Assembly: GCA_018385415.1 (NCBI GenBank)
Contig: JAHAZA010000045.1
Coordinates: 1 to 62,215 of the forward strand
Direction of reading: 5' to 3'
Origin: Treponema sp.
GTDB lineage: Bacteria > Spirochaetota > Spirochaetia > Treponematales > Treponemataceae
Length of the DNA: 62,215 nucleotides
This document shows, one piece after another, positions 52,956 to 60,632 of the stretch. Positions within the stretch are counted from its first letter, which is position 1; every line of letters begins with the position of its first letter. The notes below the pieces were generated by a model, which worked only from the letters and a program-made list of their open reading frames with translations, was not told the DNA's origin and did not search any database. A program made the translations under genes and the position numbers.

Positions 52956-53780
52956 CTACTGAAAGTTGCTTCTTGAATAAGGAGATCCAATCCAGATTTG
53001 AAGTTCTTCACTTCCCATATAATCTTTTCGCTGCCCTTCAATCAAAAACTGCACGCTGTCTACAGTTGAGAATTCTGTGGCAGTGTAAACAATCTGCATC
53101 AACTGTGCTCTATAACTATCAGCACTGATTCCGTTAAATTCAAACTCTTCGCTAAAATTTAATGTGGCAATTCCGTTCTTAACCGAAGCTCCAAGTAATC
53201 GTGTACCTGCTGGAATTAAACTCATACAGTTTTTATCTCCAGACTCTGGTCCATTCAAAAGTGCCTTGATGGAATTGGTGAGTGGAGCATTTGATTTTGG
53301 AATTTCACGAGTTGTAATTCTCCTGATTACTTTTCCATCTGAATCTACATTTACGAAACAAAGATTTACTTTTGATTTAGCAACGGGTTTTGGTTCTTCT
53401 TTTTTCTGTTCAGTAACCTGATCTGCCGGTTTCTGTTTATCTTCAATTTTTTCTTCAACCTGTTTTTCAATCTTGATTTCCTGAACAGGACTTTCATGTT
53501 CTGTATTATTCACTTCTGCAACTTCTGTAATTGATCCGATTTCTGCAGGTCCAGGAGTAATTTCAATATCAAGTAATCCGTTCGATTCTTTTTTTGTTTC
53601 TGGCTCTTTGTAGTTTTCAATGAACTCTGGAGTTTTCTGTCCAATTCGTTCAAAGAAGTTTGTGTTTTTCAGATTACTAAAAATTGCATCTTTTTTAACA
53701 AAGAAAAAAATTACAAGCACAAGTGCCAGTAAAATCCAGCAAGAAATTAAAAGTCCAGTTTTTTGTTTATTTCCACCCAT
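52956..53780 (-). CDS. GerMN-domain membrane-anchored protein
   Basis: 274 residues. One N-terminal membrane segment (about 8-27) anchors the protein; residues 40-125 are a Glu/Lys/Pro-rich linker (EIKIEKQVEEKIEDKQ); residues about 138-265 form a GerMN domain (TNSIKALLNGPES, GASVKNGIATLNFSEEFE, VQFLIEGQRKDYMG). GerMN occurs in spore germination and cell-wall proteins of Firmicutes; in a spirochaete a periplasmic envelope role is inferred. A promoter (TTGCTA-17-TATAAT) lies eight bases before the ATG, and those eight bases include GAGG. Confidence 0.8.
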   Translation of the reverse strand: MGGNKQKTGLLISCWILLALVLVIFFFVKKDAIFSNLKNTNFFERIGQKTPEFIENYKEPETKKESNGLLDIEITPGPAEIGSITEVAEVNNTEHESPVQEIKIEKQVEEKIEDKQKPADQVTEQKKEEPKPVAKSKVNLCFVNVDSDGKVIRRITTREIPKSNAPLTNSIKALLNGPESGDKNCMSLIPAGTRLLGASVKNGIATLNFSEEFEFNGISADSYRAQLMQIVYTATEFSTVDSVQFLIEGQRKDYMGSEELQIWIGSPYSRSNFQ

Positions 53781-53788
53781 AATTCCTC

Positions 53789-53817
53789 ATTATAGTTTAT
53801 TCATTTTTTATTAGCAA
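53789..53817 (-). promoter_or_regulatory. Promoter of the GerMN gene
   Basis: TTGCTA (53817-53812), 17-bp spacer, perfect TATAAT (53794-53789), on the minus strand, eight bases before the ATG. The leader would be one or two bases unless transcription starts unusually early, although a GAGG motif lies in the gap. Confidence 0.7.
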
Positions 53818-53832
53818 GAAATGAATATGTTA

Positions 53833-54387
53833 CTATTCTCCATTTTCGATAAAATACATTGCTTCTGTAGATTCTTCCCCAGTATTAGGATATCTGCGGA
53901 ATCCATTCTGCCAGAGCAGTTTCAATCCGATTTTTTCCATTACTCTGCGTGATGGATTATTTCTTTCATCACAGCGGGCTATTATTTTTTTTACTTTTAT
54001 TGTATTAAAAGCAAATTGTTTTAGTTTAAGAGCTGCTTCTGTGCAATAACCTTTTCCGTGATATTTTCGGTTAAAGGACCAGCCAAACTCACATTCTGTT
54101 CCATCCTCATTCAGATAGGCGCAGATATTTCCGATGAGCTTTCTACTTTCCTTTTCTATTACCGCAAACTCATAAAAGGATGGCTTCTCTTTTTTCCATT
54201 CTTGGTCACATCCGCAAAGAAACTCTAATGTCCTTTCTTTTGGAAAAACTTCTCCAGGTTTTACCGAAAGTTCATACATATATTTTACAACTTCATAATC
54301 TGAATTGTATTCATATACTTCTTCAATATCTTTTGCCGAAAGTGGTCTTAATATTAATCGGCTTGTTTCAAGAATTAATTCACTCAT
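53833..54387 (-). CDS. GNAT acetyltransferase, RimJ/RimL-like
   Basis: 184 residues, N-acetyltransferase fold: SRLILRPLSAKDIEEVYEY at the start, GWSFNRKYHGKGYCTEAALKLKQFAF as the acetyl-CoA loop, and ARCDERNNPSRRVMEKIGLKLL. Substrate unknown (amino group of a protein, an aminoglycoside or another metabolite are all possible in this family). Its start overlaps the end of the isochorismatase gene by 8 bp; the two form an operon. Confidence 0.85.
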   Translation of the reverse strand: MSELILETSRLILRPLSAKDIEEVYEYNSDYEVVKYMYELSVKPGEVFPKERTLEFLCGCDQEWKKEKPSFYEFAVIEKESRKLIGNICAYLNEDGTECEFGWSFNRKYHGKGYCTEAALKLKQFAFNTIKVKKIIARCDERNNPSRRVMEKIGLKLLWQNGFRRYPNTGEESTEAMYFIENGE

Positions 54388-54916
54388 ATTTTACTCTCAA
54401 CTTTTTTAATGCAACTTCCATCGAGATACATTCTGCATATCTGTTAGGCCACATCATTTCATTGTAATATCTGTAAGCTGTTTCTTTATTAAAATATTTG
54501 TTATCGAATGTACTGTTTGTATACTCAGGGACAATCATTTTGAATCCGTGCTCAAAACCGCTTTTAATTGTGGCATCAATACAAAAATCTGTCTGTAATC
54601 CTACAACCATTATTTCTTTTTCATTTTTAGCTTTAAGGTAATCCAAAAGTCCTGTAGCTTCATTAAAGGAATTGTTTACATTTTTGCAGAATATTTTTTC
54701 TTCTTTGTCTGGTAAAAACTCTTCATAAATTTCATAATCAGAATCCCCTTTAGAAAATCCTGTTCCAGCTCCATCATCGTGCTGAACAAAGATTATTTCT
54801 GTTCCAGAGTTTCTGGCTGCAATCAACAAAGCTTTGATATTTGCTTTTACCTTATCAAATGCAAATAATCTATCATCCATAATTCCTTTTTGTGTATCTA
54901 CAACTAATAAAACCAT
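54380..54916 (-). CDS. Isochorismatase-like cysteine hydrolase
   Basis: 178 residues of the nicotinamidase/isochorismatase superfamily: catalytic Asp in LLVVDTQKGI, Lys region in EEKIFCKNVNNSF, and Cys in VVGLQTDFCIDATIKSG. Substrate unassigned. The start at 54916 follows AAGGA; the upstream alternative adds seven Lys-rich residues. The DNA upstream carries two dyad sites (55021-55072) that may control this pair of genes. Confidence 0.85.
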   Translation of the reverse strand: MVLLVVDTQKGIMDDRLFAFDKVKANIKALLIAARNSGTEIIFVQHDDGAGTGFSKGDSDYEIYEEFLPDKEEKIFCKNVNNSFNEATGLLDYLKAKNEKEIMVVGLQTDFCIDATIKSGFEHGFKMIVPEYTNSTFDNKYFNKETAYRYYNEMMWPNRYAECISMEVALKKLRVKYE

Positions 54917-55020
54917 TATTAATTCCTTTTTTTTCAAGCTTACTTATCTATGTTTTTTTTTAAACTTTTTTCCTTTTCCTTAAATTTGTCGGATTTTTTT
55001 TAATTAACTTAAGCAAGTTT

Positions 55021-55072
55021 AAACTAACAAACGGTCATTAATTTTTTTTAGTTGACGAACGGTTGTTAGTTT
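55021..55072. promoter_or_regulatory. Paired dyad sites upstream of the isochorismatase-GNAT operon
   Basis: AAACTAACAA (55021-55030) and TTGTTAGTTT (55063-55072) are perfect inverted 10-mers. Internally each is next to an ACGG element (ACAAACGGTCA and TGACGAACGG), so the block looks like two facing copies of the CCGAACGA-type operator-like site. Confidence 0.45.
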
Positions 55073-55125
55073 AAAGATAGTTTTGAATTTAATTAAATTC
55101 CTAAATTTCCACACTATCTGAATTT

Positions 55126-55643
55126 TGTTGCACGTGAAACTTTTTTATAAAACTTTTTTAATTATGTTGCACGTGAAACACTGAATACGATTTACAGACA
55201 AAAATTGTTTCATGTGAAACAAATATCTTTGATATCAATTTTATTTCTGATTTTTTGTCCGATCTAATAAATGTGGATAAGTTGTTGATTATGTGAATAA
55301 CTTTTTTTTCAAATGTTGCACGTGAAACAAATTTATAAATCGTAGACAAAAGTGCAAAATTTATAATCAAGTATTTCAGCTATTTAATGGAACGGACGGA
55401 CATGTATTTTGAAATATAAATGTTTCATGTGAAACATATTCCGGATACATTTAAGCAAAACTAATTTCTCACATAATTTTATATTTGATATCGTTAATCT
55501 TTTTCATAATTAATGATCTAAACTATTAAATGAAAATAACCAGAATGTAAGCAAGTAAATGTGAATGAAAAATATTTTGAAGTAGTGAATTTATAAATAA
55601 TTGAGAAAGGCTACTGCAGACTAAAAATGTTTCATGTGAAACA
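55126..55643 (+). other. Cluster of six parS-like sites (candidate chromosomal centromere)
   Basis: Six 16-mers match the ParB-binding consensus TGTTNCACGTGAAACA or differ by one base. TGTTGCACGTGAAAC(A/T): 55126-55141, 55165-55180, 55314-55329. TGTTTCATGTGAAACA: 55206-55221, 55421-55436, 55628-55643. All read in the same direction. parS sites near the origin load ParB for chromosome segregation; parA/parB are not in this window. The region has no protein gene. Confidence 0.85.
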
Positions 55644-55691
55644 CTTTTAAGTTATCCACAATATCAACAAGTTATCCACCGATGTGGATAA
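55272..55691. other. DnaA-box cluster interspersed with parS-like sites
   Basis: Perfect TTATCCACA boxes: 55272-55280 (minus), 55652-55660 (plus), 55683-55691 (minus). One-mismatch boxes: 55292-55300 and 55672-55680. Three boxes lie within 40 bp at 55652-55691. The flanks are very A/T rich. This could be part of the replication origin or a DnaA-titrating/regulatory region upstream of the gyrAB 3' end. Confidence 0.65.
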
Positions 55692-55700
55692 GTAATGGAC

Positions 55701-55771
55701 AAAAAAATAACCGGGGAATTACCCCGGCACCTGATGATTCATTTCGCTTTTGTATAAGCGTTCCCCTCTTA
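55701..55771 (-). ncRNA. Candidate small RNA in the origin region, about 70 nt
   Basis: On the minus strand a strong promoter (ATGACA at 55806-55801, 17 bp, TATAAT at 55783-55778) is followed by about 70 nt ending in a textbook terminator: CCGGGG-loop-CCCCGG (55727-55711) then TTATTTTTTT. An internal hairpin CGCTT-AAGCG (55760-55745) is present. A seven-codon frame MNHQVPG (55742-55719) exists but has no Shine-Dalgarno and ends inside the terminator stem. I cannot assign it to a known RNA family. Confidence 0.55.
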
Positions 55772-55777
55772 CTTTAT

Positions 55778-55806
55778 ATTATACTCTATATATTTAATTT
55801 TGTCAT
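55778..55806 (-). promoter_or_regulatory. Promoter of the candidate small RNA
   Basis: ATGACA (one mismatch to consensus), 17-bp spacer, TATAAT. A dyad AACTA-CCGAACGA-TAGTT lies about 40 bp upstream at 55847-55864. Confidence 0.65.
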
Positions 55807-55846
55807 TAGAAAATCAATTTAAATCTAAAATATTTTAAATATACAA

Positions 55847-55864
55847 AACTACCGAACGATAGTT
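55847..55864. promoter_or_regulatory. Dyad operator-like site AACTA-N8-TAGTT
   Basis: Inverted repeat with centre CCGAACGA, upstream of the small-RNA promoter and downstream of gyrA. It shares arm spacing and centre with the sites at 8676-8691 and 52845-52872. Confidence 0.45.
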
Positions 55865-56020
55865 AGTTATAAATATAAGTTTTTCTTTCACACGTCTTTA
55901 TTCCAAAAGCTGCGTATTCGTCATTAGTCATTTCATAAAATTAAAATGAATAACGCTGGAAATACAATTACTTGAGATAACTGACAATGTCTGATGAAAA
56001 AAATTTTACTCATAAAAAAA

Positions 56021-56043
56021 CCCAGAAGCATTTCACTTCTGGG
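56021..56043 (-). terminator. gyrBA operon terminator
   Basis: CCCAGAAG and CTTCTGGG form an 8-bp stem; seven T follow on the minus strand, 13 bp past the gyrA stop. Confidence 0.85.
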
Positions 56044-56055
56044 TTTAATTGTCAT

Positions 56056-58581
56056 TTATTGTTTTTCTTCTTTATCTTCGTCATTAACGATTTTATCAAG
56101 GCCGACAAGGTAATCAGGTTCATCAATTTTAAGAACGCTTACTCCAGAAGAAGAAGGTCCCTGAACATTGATTGTTGAAACCTTAACTCTCAATGTTTTT
56201 CCCTGCCCAGTCATACAAACAATTTCGTCTTTATCAGAAACTGAAAGAGCTCCGATAATTTCACCCTTATTGTCGACATTTCCGAATACTCTCTGTCCCC
56301 CGGTTCCACGACCGTGAACATTGTAGTCTTCGAATCTTGCACGTTTACCAAATCCTTTTTCAGTAAGAACAAGAATGCTTGAATTTTCTTCAACCTTGAT
56401 TACAGCTGAAAGTTCATCACCTTCACCAAGTTTAAGACCTTTGTTTCCATGACCAGCACGACCCATAGGTCTGATATCTGATTCCTTAATTCTTAATGCC
56501 TTTCCTCTGCGTGAAATAAGAACTAATTCATCATCACCTTTTGAAAGAACTGTACTTACAAGTCTATCACCTGGATCAAGTTTGATAGCTCCAATACCAC
56601 GGACCTTAGCATTAGCAAATTCCTTGATACAAGTCTTTTTGATAATACCGTTTGCAGTTGCCATAAAGAGGAACTGATCTTCTGTAAATTCCTGGAAGTT
56701 AATGATATTTGTAATTTCTTCATTAGCATTGACGGCAAGCAAACTCTTGATATGTGAACCACGGCTTAAGCGGCTTGCTTCAGGAATTTCGTGAACTTTA
56801 ACCCAGTATGCTTTTCCTTCATTTGTAATGAAAAGAAGAATATCGTGAGTTGAAGCAATAAAGATCTGACTGATGTAATCGTCTTCAACAAGTGTTGTAC
56901 TGTTGCTTCCTTTTCCTCCTCTACCCTGCTGCTTGTACTGTGTAAGTGAAATACGTTTTACATAACCAAGCTTAGAAATAAGAATAACCACATCTTCTTC
57001 CTTGATCATGTCTTCTACATTGATTTCTTCAACTTCATCTGCAACGATTTCTGTCTTACGGTCATCGCCATATTTTTCTGCAAGCTCATTTGTTTCTTCT
57101 TTAATCTTCTGTAAAATCTTTTCGTGATGATCAAGAAGATCCTGCAGGTAATCAATCCATGCCTGAAGTTCTTTAATCTGTTTTTCAAGATCTTCAATCT
57201 GAAGCTGAGTAAGTCTCTTAAGACGCATATCAACGATTGCCTGAGCCTGTTCATCATCAAATCCGAATCTCTTTTCAAGGGCAAGCTTAGCATCTTCTGT
57301 ATCACGGCTTTCTCTGATGATTTTGATTACTTCATCAATGTTGTTGATAGCTGTAATCAATGCTTCAAGAATGTGCATTTCGTGTTTTGCAACTTTAAGG
57401 TCATAAATTGTACGACGAGTAATTACTTCATCACGATGTTTTACGAAAAGCTGGATTAACTGCTTTAATGTAAGAATTTCTGGTTTTAAATAAACCTGTG
57501 GAAGTTTTAATTCTGGTTCATCGTATCTCAATGTTCCTTCTTTGTCCTGAGGAACAAGTGCAAGGTTGATTACACCAAAGTTAGACTGAAGGTCTGTCTT
57601 TGCAAAAAGCTGATTCAATACAAGCTTTGTTACTGCACCTTTTTTAAGATCTACTACAAGACGCATACCATCACGGTCAGAAGATTCATCGTTGGCATTC
57701 GAAATTCCTTCGATCAACTTATCTCTAACCAATTCTTTAATGCGGGTAATAATATTTGTTGTATTTACGCCGTAAGGAACTTCTGTAAATACGATCGATT
57801 CACGACCATGTTTGTCTGTTTCAATTGTGAACTTTGAACGAACTACAACTTTTCCGCGGCCAGTTGTGTAAGCCTTGCGGATTCCATCACGGCCATAAAT
57901 AATTCCACCTGTAGGAAAATCTGGACCTTTGATGTGTCTCATCAATTCTTCAATTGTGATATCGTTGTTGTCGATGTAAGCTGCAATTGCTGAAGCAACT
58001 TCTCTAAGGTTGTGGCTAGGCATGTTTGTTGCCATACCGACGGCAATACCTGTAGTACCGTTACAAAGAAGGAATGGGAATTTTGCAGGAAGAACTGAAG
58101 GTTCATCAGTTGTATCGTCAAAGTTTCTGACCATATCAACTGTATTTTTCTTGATGTCTTCTACCATCTCTTCTGTGATCTTAGACATCTTTGCTTCGGT
58201 ATAACGATAAGCGGCAGCTGGGTCACCAGCAATTGTACCGAAGTTTCCCTGTGGAGTTACTGTAGTGTAACGCTGTGCAAAATCCTGACCGAGACGAACC
58301 AATGCATCATAAACTGAAGCATCACCATGTGGATGGTAGTGACCCAATACATCACCGACAATCTGAGCACACTTTCGTGTCTTTCCACCGCTGGCAAGGT
58401 TGAGTTTATCCATTGAGTACATGATACGGCGGTGAACAGGTTTAAGACCATCACGAACATCAGGCAAAGCACGCTGAACAATAACTGACATTGAGTAGTC
58501 AATGTAAGCCTGCTTTACTTCATCTTCGATAGGAATCTTTATTACAGATCCACCTTCTTTTGTTTTGAATTCTTCCAACAT
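56056..58581 (-). CDS. gyrA: DNA gyrase subunit A
   Basis: 841 residues. The N-terminal breakage-reunion domain carries the catalytic Tyr in FAQRYTTVTPQGNFGT, and the C-terminal beta-pinwheel wraps DNA. Two notable positions: in the quinolone-resistance-determining segment HPHGDASVYD the residue equivalent to E. coli Ser83 is Ala, and the GyrA box reads QGRGGKG instead of the usual QRRGGKG. An acidic tail ends the protein. It follows gyrB after 10 bp with GGAAAT before the ATG, so gyrB-gyrA is an operon. Confidence 0.97.
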   Translation of the reverse strand: MLEEFKTKEGGSVIKIPIEDEVKQAYIDYSMSVIVQRALPDVRDGLKPVHRRIMYSMDKLNLASGGKTRKCAQIVGDVLGHYHPHGDASVYDALVRLGQDFAQRYTTVTPQGNFGTIAGDPAAAYRYTEAKMSKITEEMVEDIKKNTVDMVRNFDDTTDEPSVLPAKFPFLLCNGTTGIAVGMATNMPSHNLREVASAIAAYIDNNDITIEELMRHIKGPDFPTGGIIYGRDGIRKAYTTGRGKVVVRSKFTIETDKHGRESIVFTEVPYGVNTTNIITRIKELVRDKLIEGISNANDESSDRDGMRLVVDLKKGAVTKLVLNQLFAKTDLQSNFGVINLALVPQDKEGTLRYDEPELKLPQVYLKPEILTLKQLIQLFVKHRDEVITRRTIYDLKVAKHEMHILEALITAINNIDEVIKIIRESRDTEDAKLALEKRFGFDDEQAQAIVDMRLKRLTQLQIEDLEKQIKELQAWIDYLQDLLDHHEKILQKIKEETNELAEKYGDDRKTEIVADEVEEINVEDMIKEEDVVILISKLGYVKRISLTQYKQQGRGGKGSNSTTLVEDDYISQIFIASTHDILLFITNEGKAYWVKVHEIPEASRLSRGSHIKSLLAVNANEEITNIINFQEFTEDQFLFMATANGIIKKTCIKEFANAKVRGIGAIKLDPGDRLVSTVLSKGDDELVLISRRGKALRIKESDIRPMGRAGHGNKGLKLGEGDELSAVIKVEENSSILVLTEKGFGKRARFEDYNVHGRGTGGQRVFGNVDNKGEIIGALSVSDKDEIVCMTGQGKTLRVKVSTINVQGPSSSGVSVLKIDEPDYLVGLDKIVNDEDKEEKQ

Positions 58582-58591
58582 TTATATTTCC

Positions 58592-60514
58592 TTAGATATC
58601 GAGATTTGCGTAACTTGAGTTGCTTTCAATGAACTGACGGCGAGGTTCAACTTCCTCTCCCATACAAACACTGAAAATCTTGTCTGCTTCAATAGCATCT
58701 GGAATTGTTACAACACGCATCTTTCTGTGAGAAGGATCCATTGTAGTTTCCCACAACTGTTTACCGTCCATTTCACCAAGACCTTTGTAACGTTGAACGT
58801 CAACTTTAGCTCTTGTCTCTTCATCGAATGTTGCAAGAGCAGCATCACGTTCTGCATCTGAATAACAATATATTGGTTCTTTCTTTCCATGCTGAACTTT
58901 GAACAATGGTGGCATAGCAAGATATACATAACCATTTTCAATAAGCTGTGGCATATAACGGAAGAAGAATGTTAAAAGCAAAGTACGAATATGTGAACCA
59001 TCGACATCGGCATCGGCCATGATAATGATTTTATGATAACGAAGTTTTTCGATATTAAAGTCTTTTCCAAATCCTGCACCTAGTGTCTGGATTACAGGCT
59101 GAAGCTTGTCGTTGTTCATTACTTTTTCAGGACGAACTTTTTCAACGTTAAGCATTTTTCCCCAGAGAGGAAGAATAGCCTGAGTTTTTGGATCTCTACC
59201 CTTTTTAGCAGAACCACCGGCAGAATCTCCTTCGACGATGTAAACCTCGCACATTTCTGGATCTTTACCAGAACAGTCTGCAAGTTTAGCAGGAAGTCCG
59301 AATCCGTCACCGATTGTCTTTTTACGCATATTTTCTTTTGCCTTTCGGGCAGCAATACGTGCTTTAGCTTCATCGATAGACTTTTTAAGAATTGATTCAA
59401 GAATCTGAGGATTCTGTTCAAAATATAAAGTAAGTTTTTCTTTTACAACCTGATCTACGATTGTACGAACTTCTGTATTTCCAAGTTTATCTTTTGTCTG
59501 ACCTTCAAATTCAGGTTCAGGAACTTTCATTGAGATTACAACTGTTAAACCGGAAGAGAAATCTTCGTAGTTTAACTTTTCATCTTTGTCGAAACCTTTC
59601 TTAAGTTTTTCGTTTGCATCAAAGAATTTTCTCAAAACAAAAGTAAGTGCAGATTTGAAACCTTCATAATGAGTACCACCACCACGAGTGTTGATATCGT
59701 TAACAAAAGTATGTGCATTTTCAGAAAATCCTGAATTATAATGCATTGCAATTTCTGTAATTACATCATCCTGTTCTGCGTTGATATAAATTGGTTCTTC
59801 AGGAATAATCTGTTTACCAATATCAATTTCCTGAACAAACTGACTGATACCACCATCAAACTTAAGAATCTCTTCTTTAGGAGTTTCAAGACGTTCATCA
59901 CGGAAGTAAATTACGATTCCTTTATTAAGGAATGCAAGTTCACGAAGACGGTCTCTTAATATATCAAAGTTATATGTAGTTGTTTCTGTAAAAATTGTTT
60001 TATCTGCTTTCCAGCGGATTGTTGTTCCGTGTTCTTCTGTATCACCGATTACTTCAACTTTAGTTTTAGGAATTCCACGTTCATATTTCTGACGATAGAT
60101 ATGACCATCACGTTTTACAGTAGCTTCCATCCAGTCTGAAAGAGCATTAACGCAGGATACACCTACACCGTGCAAACCACCAGAAACTTTATAAGCACTT
60201 TTTTCAAATTTACCGCCAGCATGGAGTCGAGTCAAAACAAGTTCCAGGGCACTGATTTTTTCAGTTGGATGAATATCAACAGGAATACCGCGTCCATTAT
60301 CTTCAACACGGACAATATCATCTTTTTCGAGGGCAACAACAATACGATCACAGAAACCTGCCATTGCTTCGTCGATTGAGTTATCTACTGTTTCATAAAC
60401 AAGATGATGAAGTCCTTTAGGACCAGTTGATCCGATGTACATACCAGGACGTTTACGAACTGCATCCAGTCCTTTTAAAACCTGGATATTACCTGCTGAA
60501 TAATTTTCTGACAT
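58592..60514 (-). CDS. gyrB: DNA gyrase subunit B
   Basis: 640 residues; ATPase subunit of gyrase. GHKL ATPase motifs (ETVDNSIDEAMAGF, VEDNGRGIPVDIHPTEK, VSGGLHGVGVSCVNALS), then the transducer and TOPRIM domain (YIVEGDSAGGSAKKGRDPKTQA, DADVDGSHI). The residue after ILPL is Trp (PLWGK) where most GyrB proteins have Arg or Lys. The C-terminus PRRQFIESNSSYANLDI is the usual one. GGGTGG lies seven bases before the ATG. Divergent from dnaA. Confidence 0.97.
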   Translation of the reverse strand: MSENYSAGNIQVLKGLDAVRKRPGMYIGSTGPKGLHHLVYETVDNSIDEAMAGFCDRIVVALEKDDIVRVEDNGRGIPVDIHPTEKISALELVLTRLHAGGKFEKSAYKVSGGLHGVGVSCVNALSDWMEATVKRDGHIYRQKYERGIPKTKVEVIGDTEEHGTTIRWKADKTIFTETTTYNFDILRDRLRELAFLNKGIVIYFRDERLETPKEEILKFDGGISQFVQEIDIGKQIIPEEPIYINAEQDDVITEIAMHYNSGFSENAHTFVNDINTRGGGTHYEGFKSALTFVLRKFFDANEKLKKGFDKDEKLNYEDFSSGLTVVISMKVPEPEFEGQTKDKLGNTEVRTIVDQVVKEKLTLYFEQNPQILESILKKSIDEAKARIAARKAKENMRKKTIGDGFGLPAKLADCSGKDPEMCEVYIVEGDSAGGSAKKGRDPKTQAILPLWGKMLNVEKVRPEKVMNNDKLQPVIQTLGAGFGKDFNIEKLRYHKIIIMADADVDGSHIRTLLLTFFFRYMPQLIENGYVYLAMPPLFKVQHGKKEPIYCYSDAERDAALATFDEETRAKVDVQRYKGLGEMDGKQLWETTMDPSHRKMRVVTIPDAIEADKIFSVCMGEEVEPRRQFIESNSSYANLDI

Positions 60515-60596
60515 GATTTTCCACCCAAAAAATTTGTTTAATAATCACAATTTTATACTATAAATAGAAAAAAACCGCTTTACAATTATACTTATA

Positions 60597-60632
60597 TTGA
60601 AAAATAAAGTAAAGGTGATTTATAATCACCTT
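60597..60632 (+). promoter_or_regulatory. dnaA promoter with palindrome, placed for leaderless initiation
   Basis: TTGAAA (60597-60602), 18-bp spacer, TATAAT (60621-60626), then six bases to the ATG at 60633. The dyad GGTGATT-TAT-AATCACC (60614-60630) covers the -10, so a protein bound there would block transcription. No Shine-Dalgarno precedes the ATG. Confidence 0.65.

Noticed and set aside
55158..55370. 70-codon minus-strand frame in the parS region
   Set aside because: It runs through three parS-like sites and two DnaA boxes, with no ribosome-binding site; the non-coding elements explain the sequence better.
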